Assembly: GCA_024228935.1 (NCBI GenBank)
Contig: JAAESX010000213.1
Span: 1 to 64,000, forward strand
Length of the DNA stretch: 64,000 nt
DNA from: Pseudomonadota bacterium
GTDB taxonomy: Bacteria > Myxococcota_A > UBA796 > CAJQPC01
Direction: 5' to 3'
The position numbers and the translations under genes are program-made. Position 1 is the stretch's first letter. Each line of letters opens with the position of its first letter. Of the stretch, positions 33,400 through 41,697 are shown one piece after another. The notes below the pieces were generated by a model that did not search any database, was not told the DNA's origin, and saw only the letters and a program-made list of their open reading frames with translations.

Positions 33400-34751
33400 T
33401 ACAGCAGCTCGGCGGCTTGCTCGGCGAGCTCGGACCGCTCGCCCTTCCGCAGGGTGACGTGGCCGGCGATGGCGCTGTCCTTGAAGCGCTCGACGACGTA
33501 GGTCAGGCCGTTGCTCGTCGCATCGACGTACGGGTTGTCGATCTGGTTGGGGTCGCCAGTCAGGATGACCTTGGTCCCCTCGCCCGCTCGCGTGATGACC
33601 GTCTTGACCTCGTGCGGCGTGAGGTTCTGGGCCTCGTCGACGATGAAGTACTGCTTGGGCATCGAACGACCGCGGATGTACGTCAGCGGCTCGACCTCGA
33701 TGATTCCCTGGTCGAGCAGCGGCTGGTAGCTGGGCGCGCGGGCGTTCCGGCCCTGCTCCTCGTCCTGGCTCCCGAGCAGCAGCTCGAGGTTGTCGAAGAT
33801 GGGCTTCATCCAAGGGTTCAGCTTGTCGTTCAGGTCGCCGGGCAGGTACCCGATGTCGCGCCCGAGCGGAAAGATGGGCCGGCTGACCACCAGGCGGCGG
33901 AACTGGCGCTCGTCCGCGGTCTTGCGCAGCCCGCACGCGATGGCGAGGAGCGTCTTTCCGGTCCCCGCCACGCCGTCGATGGTGACCAGGTTCACGCTGT
34001 CGTCGAGCAGCAGATCGAGGGCGAAGAGCTGCTCCTTGTTGCGCGCGAAGATGCCCCAGATCCCTTCCTTGTACCGGCCGACCAGCTTGATGCGACCGTT
34101 CTTCTTGTCGTAGCGGGCCATGGCCGTCTGGCTGGGCGCCGCCTCGTTGCTCAGCATCACGAACTCGTTCGCGTGCAGGTCGCCTTCTTCCCACGCCACG
34201 CTGCCCTTGGCGTAGATCGCGTCGATGACTTCGCCCGAGACCGCGCGCTCGGACACGCCGCGGTACTGCTCGCCGTCGAAGTCGATGTGCGCGTTCTCGT
34301 AGTCCTCGGCCCGCACACCCAGCGCGTCGGCCTTGATACGCATGTTGGTGTCGCGCGTGACGAAGATGATCTCGTCGTCGACGGTGGCGTGCAGGTGCTT
34401 CACCGTCGTGAGGATGAGGTTGTCGTTCGTGCTCTTGCCGAACGCCCGGGGCAGACCGTCGCCATCGGGAGCGAGACAGACCCGCAGGTTGCCGCCGCCC
34501 ATCGTCTCCACACCCTCGGACAGGCGCCCGTTCACGCGCAGGGCATCCAGCTGCCGACTGACAGTGCGTGCGTTCCGGCCCGTCTCCGAGAGCTCCTTCT
34601 TGAAGGTGTCCACCTCCTCGATCACCGTGATCGGGATGTAGACGTCGTGCTCCTTGAAGACGTTGAGCGAGTTGGGGTCGTAGAGGAGCACGTTGGTGTC
34701 GAGCACGAACGCACGGTTCCGGCCGTCAGGACTGGACAGGGAATCGACCAC
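33399..34751 (-). CDS. PhoH-family ATPase with N-terminal PIN domain (YlaK-like)
   Basis: 450 residues from a GTG. The N-terminal about 160 residues are a PIN nuclease domain: FVLDTNVLLYDP, VIEEVDTFK, NDNLILTTVKHL, FVTRDTNMRIKADALG. The C-terminal PhoH domain has Walker A IDGVAGTGKTLLA, Walker B YFIVDEAQNLTPHEVKTV, and GDPNQIDNPY. Such PIN-PhoH proteins are RNA helicase/ribonucleases that act in RNA processing, ribosome rescue or stress. The operon with the 23S rRNA methyltransferase supports an RNA role. Confidence 0.93.
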   Translation of the reverse strand: MVDSLSSPDGRNRAFVLDTNVLLYDPNSLNVFKEHDVYIPITVIEEVDTFKKELSETGRNARTVSRQLDALRVNGRLSEGVETMGGGNLRVCLAPDGDGLPRAFGKSTNDNLILTTVKHLHATVDDEIIFVTRDTNMRIKADALGVRAEDYENAHIDFDGEQYRGVSERAVSGEVIDAIYAKGSVAWEEGDLHANEFVMLSNEAAPSQTAMARYDKKNGRIKLVGRYKEGIWGIFARNKEQLFALDLLLDDSVNLVTIDGVAGTGKTLLAIACGLRKTADERQFRRLVVSRPIFPLGRDIGYLPGDLNDKLNPWMKPIFDNLELLLGSQDEEQGRNARAPSYQPLLDQGIIEVEPLTYIRGRSMPKQYFIVDEAQNLTPHEVKTVITRAGEGTKVILTGDPNQIDNPYVDATSNGLTYVVERFKDSAIAGHVTLRKGERSELAEQAAELL

Positions 34752-34850
34752 GAGGATGTCCGGGAGGGAGGTTGGCGGGGGGAGGGCTGGCCCGAGGGCC
34801 GGGAGGAGCGCCGAGCGGCGCGGGAGGAGCGTGAGCTCCGGGGGGACTCG

Positions 34851-35540
34851 TCAGGGAACGACGAGGGTGAGCTGCTGGGCGGTCCCAGCGGGGTCGTCTG
34901 TGGCGCGTCGCGTGAAGGTCAGCTGCGGCGCGGCGAGGTTCAGGGTGCCCGCGTCGTTCGAGCCAGGCCCCAGGTACACGTTCAGCACGCCCCCGCCGAG
35001 CATGTCGGCGGGGCTGGCGCTGAGGTTCACGATGTTGTCGCCGGGAGCCAGGTACGGGCTGACGTCGAGGATCAGCTGCTCGTCACCGGAGCGCACGGTC
35101 GCGACCGCGGTGCCGGCGATGAAGACCTCGACGACGTGCCCCGACGACCCGTTGTCCTCGGTCACCAGCCACCACGTCTCCGGCGCGACCAGCGGCTCGG
35201 GCGGCGCGCTGATGGCGGCGGGTGCCTCGATCTCAGGGGCAACGGTGCCGACGGGCTCGGTGACCGGCGCGGCCACGGGCACAGGATCCTCAGGCGTCTC
35301 GAGGACCGGATCGGCGACGGGCTCCGTGACCGGCTCGGTGATGGGCGCCACGGGATCGGGCACGGCCTGCACCTCGATCGAGTACCGCGGCGCGTCGATG
35401 TAGACATCGCCGTCGGCATCGAGTCGGACATCCACGTCCTGGAGCTCGAAGTTGGTGAGCCCCGTCGCGTTGACGCCGTTGATGTAGACGTTGCCGGCGT
35501 TCGCCGTGGAGAGAGCAGCCAGCAGGGCCGTCACGCCCAC
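34851..35540 (-). CDS. secreted protein with Pro/Val/Glu-rich spacer, function unknown
   Basis: 229 residues from a GTG 4 nt after the HU/IHF stop. Signal peptide MGVTALLAALSTANA, cleaved before GNVYINGVNATGL. A spacer of repeated P-V-T-E-P-V units (about 60-110) leads to a beta-sandwich-like C-terminus (ILDVSPYLAPGDNIVNLSASP, LNVYLGPGSND), which resembles carbohydrate-binding or Ig-like domains. I do not recognise the family. Cotranscribed with the HU/IHF gene. Confidence 0.65.
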   Translation of the reverse strand: MGVTALLAALSTANAGNVYINGVNATGLTNFELQDVDVRLDADGDVYIDAPRYSIEVQAVPDPVAPITEPVTEPVADPVLETPEDPVPVAAPVTEPVGTVAPEIEAPAAISAPPEPLVAPETWWLVTEDNGSSGHVVEVFIAGTAVATVRSGDEQLILDVSPYLAPGDNIVNLSASPADMLGGGVLNVYLGPGSNDAGTLNLAAPQLTFTRRATDDPAGTAQQLTLVVP

Positions 35541-35543
35541 GCG

Positions 35544-35828
<285 letters not shown>

Positions 35829-35895
35829 GTCTCGTTCGGACTCCCGATGTGGTTGGAATCCTACACCAAACGCCGAAGCGGCGGGGATGGGGGGC

Positions 35896-37083
35896 TCAGC
35901 CGCCCTCGACAGCGCCCTCGGCCTCCGCCGGGTCCGGGGCGACCGACGGCGCGAGCCAGGCCATCAGGACCGGCTTGACCTTCTCCATGACGAGGATGGA
36001 GGGCGTCGCGACGAAGATGGTGCTGTACGTACCGACGATGACGCCGATGAGCAGGGCCAACGCGAAGGTGCGGATGACCGGGCCACCGAGGAACAGCAGT
36101 GGGAGGATCGCCAGGCCCGTCGTGATGGACGTGGCGAGCGTTCGACCGAGCGTCTCGTTGATCGAGTCGTTGATCAGCTTGATCGTGTCCGACTTCCGGT
36201 AGCGCGCCATGTTCTCGCGCACGCGGTCGTAGATGACGATGGTGTCGTTCAGCGAGTACCCGATGATCGTCAGGAGCGCGCCGATCATCGAGAGGTTGAC
36301 CTCCTCGCCCATCAGCACGAACACGCCGATGGTCAGCGCGACGTCGTGGACCAGCGCGATGACGGCGCCGGGCGCGAAGACCAGATCGAAGCGGAACGCG
36401 ATGTAGAGCAGGATGAACGCGATGGTCGCGCCCATGGCCAGCAGGCCCTGCGTCCGCAGGTCGCCACCGACCTTGGGGCCGACCGCGTCGACCTTGAGGA
36501 CCTCGAACTTCTTGCCCGCGAGCGCGCCGGCGATGCTGTCCTTCACCTGGGTGCTGAGGTTGGTCAGCTTGACCTGGAAGGTGTTGTCTTCGGGGAACGT
36601 CGCGGCCTCGGCGCCTTCGACGGCGGCGAGCGCTTCGTTCAGCGCGACCAGGTCGACGGTCACGCCCGGCTTGTGCTCGATGACGATGCTGGCGCCGACC
36701 TGAGCGTCCATGCGGCTCTGGACGATGAAGTCCGAGCCGTACGTCTCGCCGACCACGCCGTCGACCGAGGCCTTGAGCTCCTCGGTGCCGAACGTCGCCT
36801 CGCGGACACGAATGGAGAACGTGTAGTCGGCGTCGTCGTTGATCTGCTGGACCGCGTCCGGGGACAGGCCGATGCCGCCCACCGCGTCGCGGACCTCGCC
36901 GATCTCGGTGGGCTCGTCGAAGTCCAGGACGATCTCGGTGCCACCGGTGAAGTCGATGCCCCAGTTGGGACCGACGACGAACACGGACACGATGCTGCAG
37001 ATGACGAGGAACGCCGAGACGGCACCGAAGATGGTGCGCTTCCCGAGGAAGTCGATGCTGTTCTTGGGCTTGAGGAAGTTCAT
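35896..37083 (-). CDS. secF: protein translocase subunit SecF
   Basis: 395 residues. SecF helps use the proton gradient to pull exported proteins through SecYEG. Six transmembrane segments are readable: the first near residue 25 (FGAVSAFLVICSIVSVFVV), five in the second half (FILLYIAFRF, VALTIGVFVLMG, GALLTIIGYSLND, LAILPLLFLGG, LALLIGVIVGTYS). The signature GIDFTGGTEI is present and the helix-4 motif GYSLNDTIVIYDRVREN is complete. Longer than E. coli SecF (323) because of a larger periplasmic P1-type domain. Follows secD and yajC in the standard order. Confidence 0.96.
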   Translation of the reverse strand: MNFLKPKNSIDFLGKRTIFGAVSAFLVICSIVSVFVVGPNWGIDFTGGTEIVLDFDEPTEIGEVRDAVGGIGLSPDAVQQINDDADYTFSIRVREATFGTEELKASVDGVVGETYGSDFIVQSRMDAQVGASIVIEHKPGVTVDLVALNEALAAVEGAEAATFPEDNTFQVKLTNLSTQVKDSIAGALAGKKFEVLKVDAVGPKVGGDLRTQGLLAMGATIAFILLYIAFRFDLVFAPGAVIALVHDVALTIGVFVLMGEEVNLSMIGALLTIIGYSLNDTIVIYDRVRENMARYRKSDTIKLINDSINETLGRTLATSITTGLAILPLLFLGGPVIRTFALALLIGVIVGTYSTIFVATPSILVMEKVKPVLMAWLAPSVAPDPAEAEGAVEGG

Positions 37084-37090
37084 GTCGTCC

Positions 37091-38851
37091 CTAGAACGCG
37101 AGCCGCGCGGACGACTTCCGGACGACGAAGTCCATGAAGGTGCGCGAGACGAAGATGGCCGTGAACAGCGTGGTCATGATTCCGATGAGCAGGGTCACCG
37201 CAAAGCCCTTGATGGGCCCCGTGCCGTAGCTGTAGAGAACGATGCCGGCGATGCCGGTCGTGATGTTGGCGTCGAGGACGGCGGACAGCGCGTGCTGGTA
37301 CCCGGCGTCGACCGCGGATCGGGCGTTCTTCCCTACCGCCAGCTCTTCTCGAATCCGTTCGTAGATGATGATGTTCGCGTCCACGGCCATACCGACGGTG
37401 AGCACGATTCCGGCGATTCCCGGGAGCGTCAGCGTCGCGCCGAACGCGGCGAGCATCGCCATGACGAACAGGACGTTCAGGGTCAGCGCCAGGTTCGCGA
37501 CGAGCCCGATCTTCCGGTAGTAGAACGCCATCGCGAAGATGACGAGGATGCCGCCGATGAGCGTGGCGTTCCGGCCCGCGTCGATGGAGTCCTGTCCGAG
37601 CTGCGGTCCGACGAGGCGGACGTCGCCGACGGTGACCGGAGCCGGCAGGGCGCCGGTGCGGAGGACCATCGCGAGCATGCGCGCTTCGTTCTGCGCGTTG
37701 TCTGCGGCGCCCATTGAGATCTGGGCGCTGCCGCCACTGATTCGCTCGTTGATGTTCGGCGCCGACTCGACCTCGCGGTCCAGGACGATGGCGAACCGCT
37801 TGCCGACGTTGTCGCCGGTCAGGTCACCGAACCGCTGGCCACCCGCAGGCTTGAAGCGCAGCAGGACGACCGGGCGGTTGAACTGGTCCCAGCCGGTCTG
37901 CGCGTCATTGACGTCGTCACCGGTGAGCTCGATCTTGTCGATGAGCGCGTACGGGATGTTGCGGACGCTGCCGCCCTCGGGCGTGTCGGCGTACTCCCAG
38001 AGGACGCGGTTGTTCCGACCGATGCGGCCGGTGGCGACGAGCCACTCGTTGAGCGCGTCGTCGTCGTTGTACTCCTCCTCCGAGAGCTGCTGCTCACCGG
38101 CGAGGATGGCCTTCTCGAGCGCGGCCTGGTCGAAGTCCTCGTCGACCATGAAGAACTCGAGGATGGCGCTGGTGCCGATGGCCTCGAACGCGGTGTCGAG
38201 GTCGGACACGCCCGGGAGCTGGATGTTGATGCGCCGGTCGCCCTTGCGGACGATGCTGGGCTCCTTCACACCGGTCTCGTTGACGCGCTTGCGAAGCGTC
38301 TCGAGCGCCTGCTCCATCGACTGGTGCTTGATCTCCTCGGCCTGGTCGTCCGTCAGCTCGAACACGTGGAGGCCGCCCTCGGCCCCGGTGAGCTTGTACT
38401 CGTAGGTCGGGAAGCCCTTCGACGTCCGGAACTTGGTGGCCATCATGGACTGCAGCTCGTCGAGGTTGTCCTCGTTGGCCAGTCCGACCTCCAGCTGCGG
38501 CTCGCCGCGGGTCCGACGGACCGAGGTCAGCTCGATGCCCTCGGTCTCAGCGACCGAGTAGACCGACTGCACGTCGCGCGAGACCGAGCTCAGGATGGCC
38601 TCTTCGACGCCGACGTCGAGCGTCAGATCGAGCCCACCTTGCAGGTCGAGCCCCAGGACGAGGACGGTGTCCGGGAGCAGCGCCTGCCACCCCGTCACCT
38701 CGACCTCCTCGACCTGTTCTGTGCCGACACCCTGGAGCGACGCCTTGGCGACCGCTTCGGTGTCCTGCATGAACGTCGGAAGGAGGCTGTAGATCGAGGC
38801 GAGGACCGCCAGGGCGATCACGCCGATTCGAACCCACCAGCTGCCAGCCAT
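37091..38851 (-). CDS. secD: protein translocase subunit SecD
   Basis: 586 residues. N-terminal helix (WWVRIGVIALAVLASIYSLLPTF), then GLDLQGGLDLTLDV, a large periplasmic P1 domain, GKRFAIVLDREVESAPNI, and five further membrane segments (ATLIGGILVIFAMAFYY, LALTLNVLFVMAMLAAF, PGIAGIVLTVGMAVDAN, NITTGIAGIVLYSYG, GFAVTLLIGIMTTLFTAI). VDANIIIYERIREEL is the family's conserved helix. With SecF it forms the SecDF motor. It starts right after the yajC stop. Confidence 0.97.
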   Translation of the reverse strand: MAGSWWVRIGVIALAVLASIYSLLPTFMQDTEAVAKASLQGVGTEQVEEVEVTGWQALLPDTVLVLGLDLQGGLDLTLDVGVEEAILSSVSRDVQSVYSVAETEGIELTSVRRTRGEPQLEVGLANEDNLDELQSMMATKFRTSKGFPTYEYKLTGAEGGLHVFELTDDQAEEIKHQSMEQALETLRKRVNETGVKEPSIVRKGDRRINIQLPGVSDLDTAFEAIGTSAILEFFMVDEDFDQAALEKAILAGEQQLSEEEYNDDDALNEWLVATGRIGRNNRVLWEYADTPEGGSVRNIPYALIDKIELTGDDVNDAQTGWDQFNRPVVLLRFKPAGGQRFGDLTGDNVGKRFAIVLDREVESAPNINERISGGSAQISMGAADNAQNEARMLAMVLRTGALPAPVTVGDVRLVGPQLGQDSIDAGRNATLIGGILVIFAMAFYYRKIGLVANLALTLNVLFVMAMLAAFGATLTLPGIAGIVLTVGMAVDANIIIYERIREELAVGKNARSAVDAGYQHALSAVLDANITTGIAGIVLYSYGTGPIKGFAVTLLIGIMTTLFTAIFVSRTFMDFVVRKSSARLAF

Positions 38852-39184
38852 CTACTTCTCCTCCGCCGGCTCGGGCTTCGTGACGAGGCCGCCGACCGAG
38901 TCCTTCTTGAACCGCATGCGCACCTTGGGCGCGACCTCGAGGGTCACCTCGTCCTCCTTCACCTCGTGGACGATGCCCACGATTCCGCCGTCCGTGACGA
39001 CCTCGTCCCCCTTCTTGAGGGTGGCGAGCATGCTGCCGTGCTCCTGGCGGGCCTTGTTCTGTGGCCGGATGACCAGGAAGTACATGACGCCCAGGATGAG
39101 GACGATGAGGCCGATGCCGCTGGAGTCGCAGCCGGGTGCACCGGCGGCGTCTTGCGCGAAGGCATCAGAGATGAGCCAAAGCAT
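38852..39184 (-). CDS. yajC: preprotein translocase subunit YajC
   Basis: 110 residues. Single transmembrane segment IGLIVLILGVMYFLVIRPQ, followed by QNKARQEHGSMLATLKKGDEVVTDGGIVG, the family signature. YajC associates with SecDF. Arrangement queA-tgt-yajC-secD-secF on one strand is the classic order in proteobacteria. Confidence 0.96.
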   Translation of the reverse strand: MLWLISDAFAQDAAGAPGCDSSGIGLIVLILGVMYFLVIRPQNKARQEHGSMLATLKKGDEVVTDGGIVGIVHEVKEDEVTLEVAPKVRMRFKKDSVGGLVTKPEPAEEK

Positions 39185-39187
39185 GGG

Positions 39188-40360
39188 TCAGGGAGCTCCG
39201 ACCTCGCCCGGGTCCTGCCAGGGACCGGACCAACGCACAGCATCCTCGCGAAGCGCGGCGAGGGCGTCGGGGCCCTGGTCGATGGCATCGCGGATTTTCT
39301 GCATGAGGCGTTGGTAGAAGGCGAGGTTGTGAAGGGTGAAGAGCCTGGGCGCCAGCACGTCGTTCGACTTGAACAGGTGGCGCAGGTAGGCCCGTGAAAA
39401 ATGCCGGAGCGGATAACACGTCTCCGGCTCGATGGGACGTGGGTCCTCCTTGAATCGCGCATGCTTGATGGCCATTCGGCCAGCATCCGTGAAGAGGTAC
39501 CCGAAGCGGGCGGTCCGACTCGGCAGGACGCAATCGAAGAGGTCCACTCCCCTCATCACCGCATCGACGATGTCAATGGGGTACCCGACGCCCATCAGGT
39601 AGCGGACACGGTCTGAAGGCAGCACGGGCGCGGCCACATCGACCATGGCCAGGAGCTTGTCCCGCGGTTCTCCGACGGACAGCCCCCCGATCGCGTAGCC
39701 ATCCAGGTCGAGGTCCACGAGCTCGCGGGCGTGGGCCTCGCGGAGATCCGGGTAGAAGCCTCCCTGCACGATGCCGAACAGCGCGGTGCGGTCGGAGTGC
39801 TTCCGCGCCGCCAGGCAGCGCTTCAGCCAGCGGGTCGTTCGAGCGGTGGACGCCTTGACGCGACGTCTGTCCGCCGGCCACTCGATGCACTCGTCGAGCG
39901 CCATCGCGACGTCGACGCCCAGGGTCTCCTGGATCTCGACGGCGAGCTCGGGGGTGAGCATCCGCCACTCGCGATCGATCGGAGACAGGAACCGGACGCC
40001 CTCTTCCTTGGCCTTCGCCTTCGACTTGAAGCTGAACGCCTGGAAGCCGCCGGAGTCCGTGAGGATGGGCCGGTCCCACGCCATCATCTTGTGCAGGCCG
40101 CCCAGACGCTCGACGAGCTCGTGCCCGGGCCGAACCCACAGATGGAACGTGTTCGACAGGATCATGTCGGCGCCGACCGGGTCCTTCAGCTCGTCGGGCG
40201 TCAGCCCCTTGACCACGCCCGCGGTCCCGACCGGCATGAACGCCGGTGTGCGCACCTCACCGTGCGGCAGGCTCAGCACCCCGCGCCGGGCGGGCCCAGC
40301 CGTAGCCTCGACCCGGAAGGACGAGCATCGCGTCCCCGTAGCTGTAGAACCGGTACCCAT
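39188..40360 (-). CDS. tgt: queuine tRNA-ribosyltransferase
   Basis: 390 residues from the ATG at 40360, giving FRVEATAGPARRGVLSLPHGEVRTPAFMPVG as the family N-terminus. This start overlaps the queA 3' end by 104 nt. Tgt exchanges guanine-34 for preQ1 in Asn/Asp/His/Tyr tRNAs. Active-site features: ILTDSGGFQAFS, DVAMALDEC (nucleophile Asp region), FGIVQGGFYPDLR, YAIGGLSVGE, and RYLMGVGYPIDI. The zinc-binding segment has CVLPSRTARFGYLFT. Confidence 0.95.
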   Translation of the reverse strand: MGTGSTATGTRCSSFRVEATAGPARRGVLSLPHGEVRTPAFMPVGTAGVVKGLTPDELKDPVGADMILSNTFHLWVRPGHELVERLGGLHKMMAWDRPILTDSGGFQAFSFKSKAKAKEEGVRFLSPIDREWRMLTPELAVEIQETLGVDVAMALDECIEWPADRRRVKASTARTTRWLKRCLAARKHSDRTALFGIVQGGFYPDLREAHARELVDLDLDGYAIGGLSVGEPRDKLLAMVDVAAPVLPSDRVRYLMGVGYPIDIVDAVMRGVDLFDCVLPSRTARFGYLFTDAGRMAIKHARFKEDPRPIEPETCYPLRHFSRAYLRHLFKSNDVLAPRLFTLHNLAFYQRLMQKIRDAIDQGPDALAALREDAVRWSGPWQDPGEVGAP

Positions 40361-41297
40361 CGCGGATGGCCTCGTCGTACGCCGCCAGGACGCGCTCGCG
40401 GCCAGCGAAGGCACAGACCAGCATCAAGAGGCTGGAGCGAGGGAGGTGGAAGTTGGTCAGGAGCGCATCGACACGCCGAAAGCGCGCGCCCTCCTGCAGG
40501 AACAGGCGGGTAACGCCACCCCCCGCAACCAGCACCCCGTCCGCGTCGACGGCGGACTCGAGGGTCCGCGTCACCGTGGTACCGACCGCCACCACGCGAC
40601 CCGTGCACGCGTTGACGACGCGCGCGGTCTCCTCGGTCACCACGTAGCGCTCCGGGTGGAGCTCGCCGCGCTCCAGGTCCTCGGCCCGCAGGTTCCGGAA
40701 CGTGCCCGCGCCGACGTGCAGCGTGATGGTCACGACCTGAACGCCCTTGTCTCGGAGCCGACGCAGCAGCGCCTCGGTCAGGTGCAGGCCGGCGGTCGGT
40801 GCCGCCACGGCCCCGGGGTGCTCGGCGAACACCGTCTGGTACCGCTCGCGGTCCGTCTCCGTCGCGCTGCGCTCGAGGTACGGCGGGAGCGGGACCTCGC
40901 CGACCGCGTCCATCAGCGCCTGCGCCGACGGATGGAAGCGCACCCGCCACCCCTCGTCGTCCTTCTCCAGGAGCTCGACGGTCCCAGCGTCATCGACCTG
41001 CAAGTGCTCGCCGACCTTGAGACGCCGGGCCGGACGGAGCATCGCGCGATCCTCGCCCAGGACGAACACCTCGACCGCCCCTCCGGTCGCTCGGCGAGCA
41101 CGCAGTCTTGCGTGCAGGACTCGGGTGTCGTTCACCACCAGGACGTCGCCCGGCTGGAGCAGGTCGACCACATCGGGCACCACGGCATGGCGTGTCCGGT
41201 CCCCCAGCACGAGCATCCGGCCCCCATCGCGCTCAGGCGGTGGATGCACGGCGATGCGCTCGGATGGCAGCGCGAAGTCGTAGGCCGACAGGTCCAT
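40257..41297 (-). CDS. queA: S-adenosylmethionine:tRNA ribosyltransferase-isomerase
   Basis: 346 residues. QueA builds epoxyqueuosine from preQ1-tRNA. Recognisable: LSAYDFALPSERIAVHPPPERD, VVNDTRVLHARL, VLRPARRLKVG-like loop, GAVAAPTAGLHLTEALL, TLHVGAGTF, NFHLPRSSLLMLVCAFAGRERVLAAYDEAIR and YRFYSYGDAML, where the family normally ends. About 20 further residues run over the tgt start. It follows csrA across a shared terminator. Confidence 0.95.
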   Translation of the reverse strand: MDLSAYDFALPSERIAVHPPPERDGGRMLVLGDRTRHAVVPDVVDLLQPGDVLVVNDTRVLHARLRARRATGGAVEVFVLGEDRAMLRPARRLKVGEHLQVDDAGTVELLEKDDEGWRVRFHPSAQALMDAVGEVPLPPYLERSATETDRERYQTVFAEHPGAVAAPTAGLHLTEALLRRLRDKGVQVVTITLHVGAGTFRNLRAEDLERGELHPERYVVTEETARVVNACTGRVVAVGTTVTRTLESAVDADGVLVAGGGVTRLFLQEGARFRRVDALLTNFHLPRSSLLMLVCAFAGRERVLAAYDEAIRDGYRFYSYGDAMLVLPGRGYGWARPARGAEPAAR

Positions 41298-41320
41298 GCC
41301 GCCCGTTAACCCGAGACATG

Positions 41321-41343
41321 AAAAATGGGCCCGAAGGCCCTTT
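41321..41343. terminator. bidirectional intrinsic terminator between csrA and queA
   Basis: GGGCC-CGAA-GGCCC with A-run on one side and TTT on the other, so it works in both directions. It follows the frame-0 csrA stop codon (41348) at once, supporting that as the true end of csrA. Confidence 0.75.
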
Positions 41344-41345
41344 CA

Positions 41346-41582
41346 TCACACGTCTTTTTCCAAGTCCTGGGCCAGCTGCGCCGACGCATCCGGACGAAGC
41401 GGGTGTCGTCTTCCTCGCGGTCGCCAGCAGCCTTCGCCGGAGCGGGGATGCGACGGAGCTCGACGGACTTGGGCGCGTCGATACAAAGCCGAACCCAGTT
41501 GCCCTTGATCCGCTTGATGTAGATCCGCACGTCGTCGCCGACCTGGAGGATTTCCCCTTCCTTACTGGGTGAGAACGAGCAT
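41346..41582 (-). CDS. csrA: csrA-type RNA-binding regulator, coding split over two frames (needs +1 shift)
   Basis: An ATG at 41582 with a perfect GGAGG 5 nt upstream reads MLVLTQ then a TAA at codon 7. The rest of CsrA (EGEILQVGDDVRI, IKRIKGNWVRLCIDAPKSVELRR) continues in the next frame; skipping the T of the TAA gives MLVLTQKEGE. Near the 3' end a natural C-terminus (ASAQLAQDLEKDV, stop TGA at 41348-41346) returns to the ATG frame just before the terminator. So one extra base near codon 7 and one missing base near codon 55-65 explain the pattern. The middle frame alone could start at a GTG at 41617 but then lacks the RNA-binding first strand MLVLT. It could be a broken gene, two indel errors or programmed frameshifting. 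Confidence 0.7.
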
Positions 41583-41650
41583 CGAGGCCTCCGAAGGCGC
41601 TTAGTGACTTCCTGCACTGATTATTCCATCGGATTTCAGCGCCCTTCCCG

Positions 41651-41679
41651 TTACAAAACGTCGCGAAAGTGAAAATAAT
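41651..41679 (+). promoter_or_regulatory. sigma-70-type promoter for the S1-domain gene
   Basis: TTACAA (41651-41656), 17-bp spacer, AATAAT (41674-41679), in an unusually AT-rich gap between two divergent genes (csrA and the S1 protein). The predicted transcript starts near 41686, just before the GAGAGG Shine-Dalgarno at about 41686-41692. Confidence 0.55.
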
Positions 41680-41697
41680 CGTTGCTGAGAGGTACCC

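Noticed and set aside
34752..34850. Purine-rich stretch with hairpin-like repeats as a possible RNA element
   Set aside because: It is short and low in complexity, with several weak stems but no T-run or conserved structure; not enough for an RNA call.
41306..41617. 103-codon CsrA-like frame starting from a GTG
   Set aside because: It lacks the conserved first strand MLVLT and extends over the terminator; the ATG at 41582 with a perfect Shine-Dalgarno plus a frameshift explains the data better.
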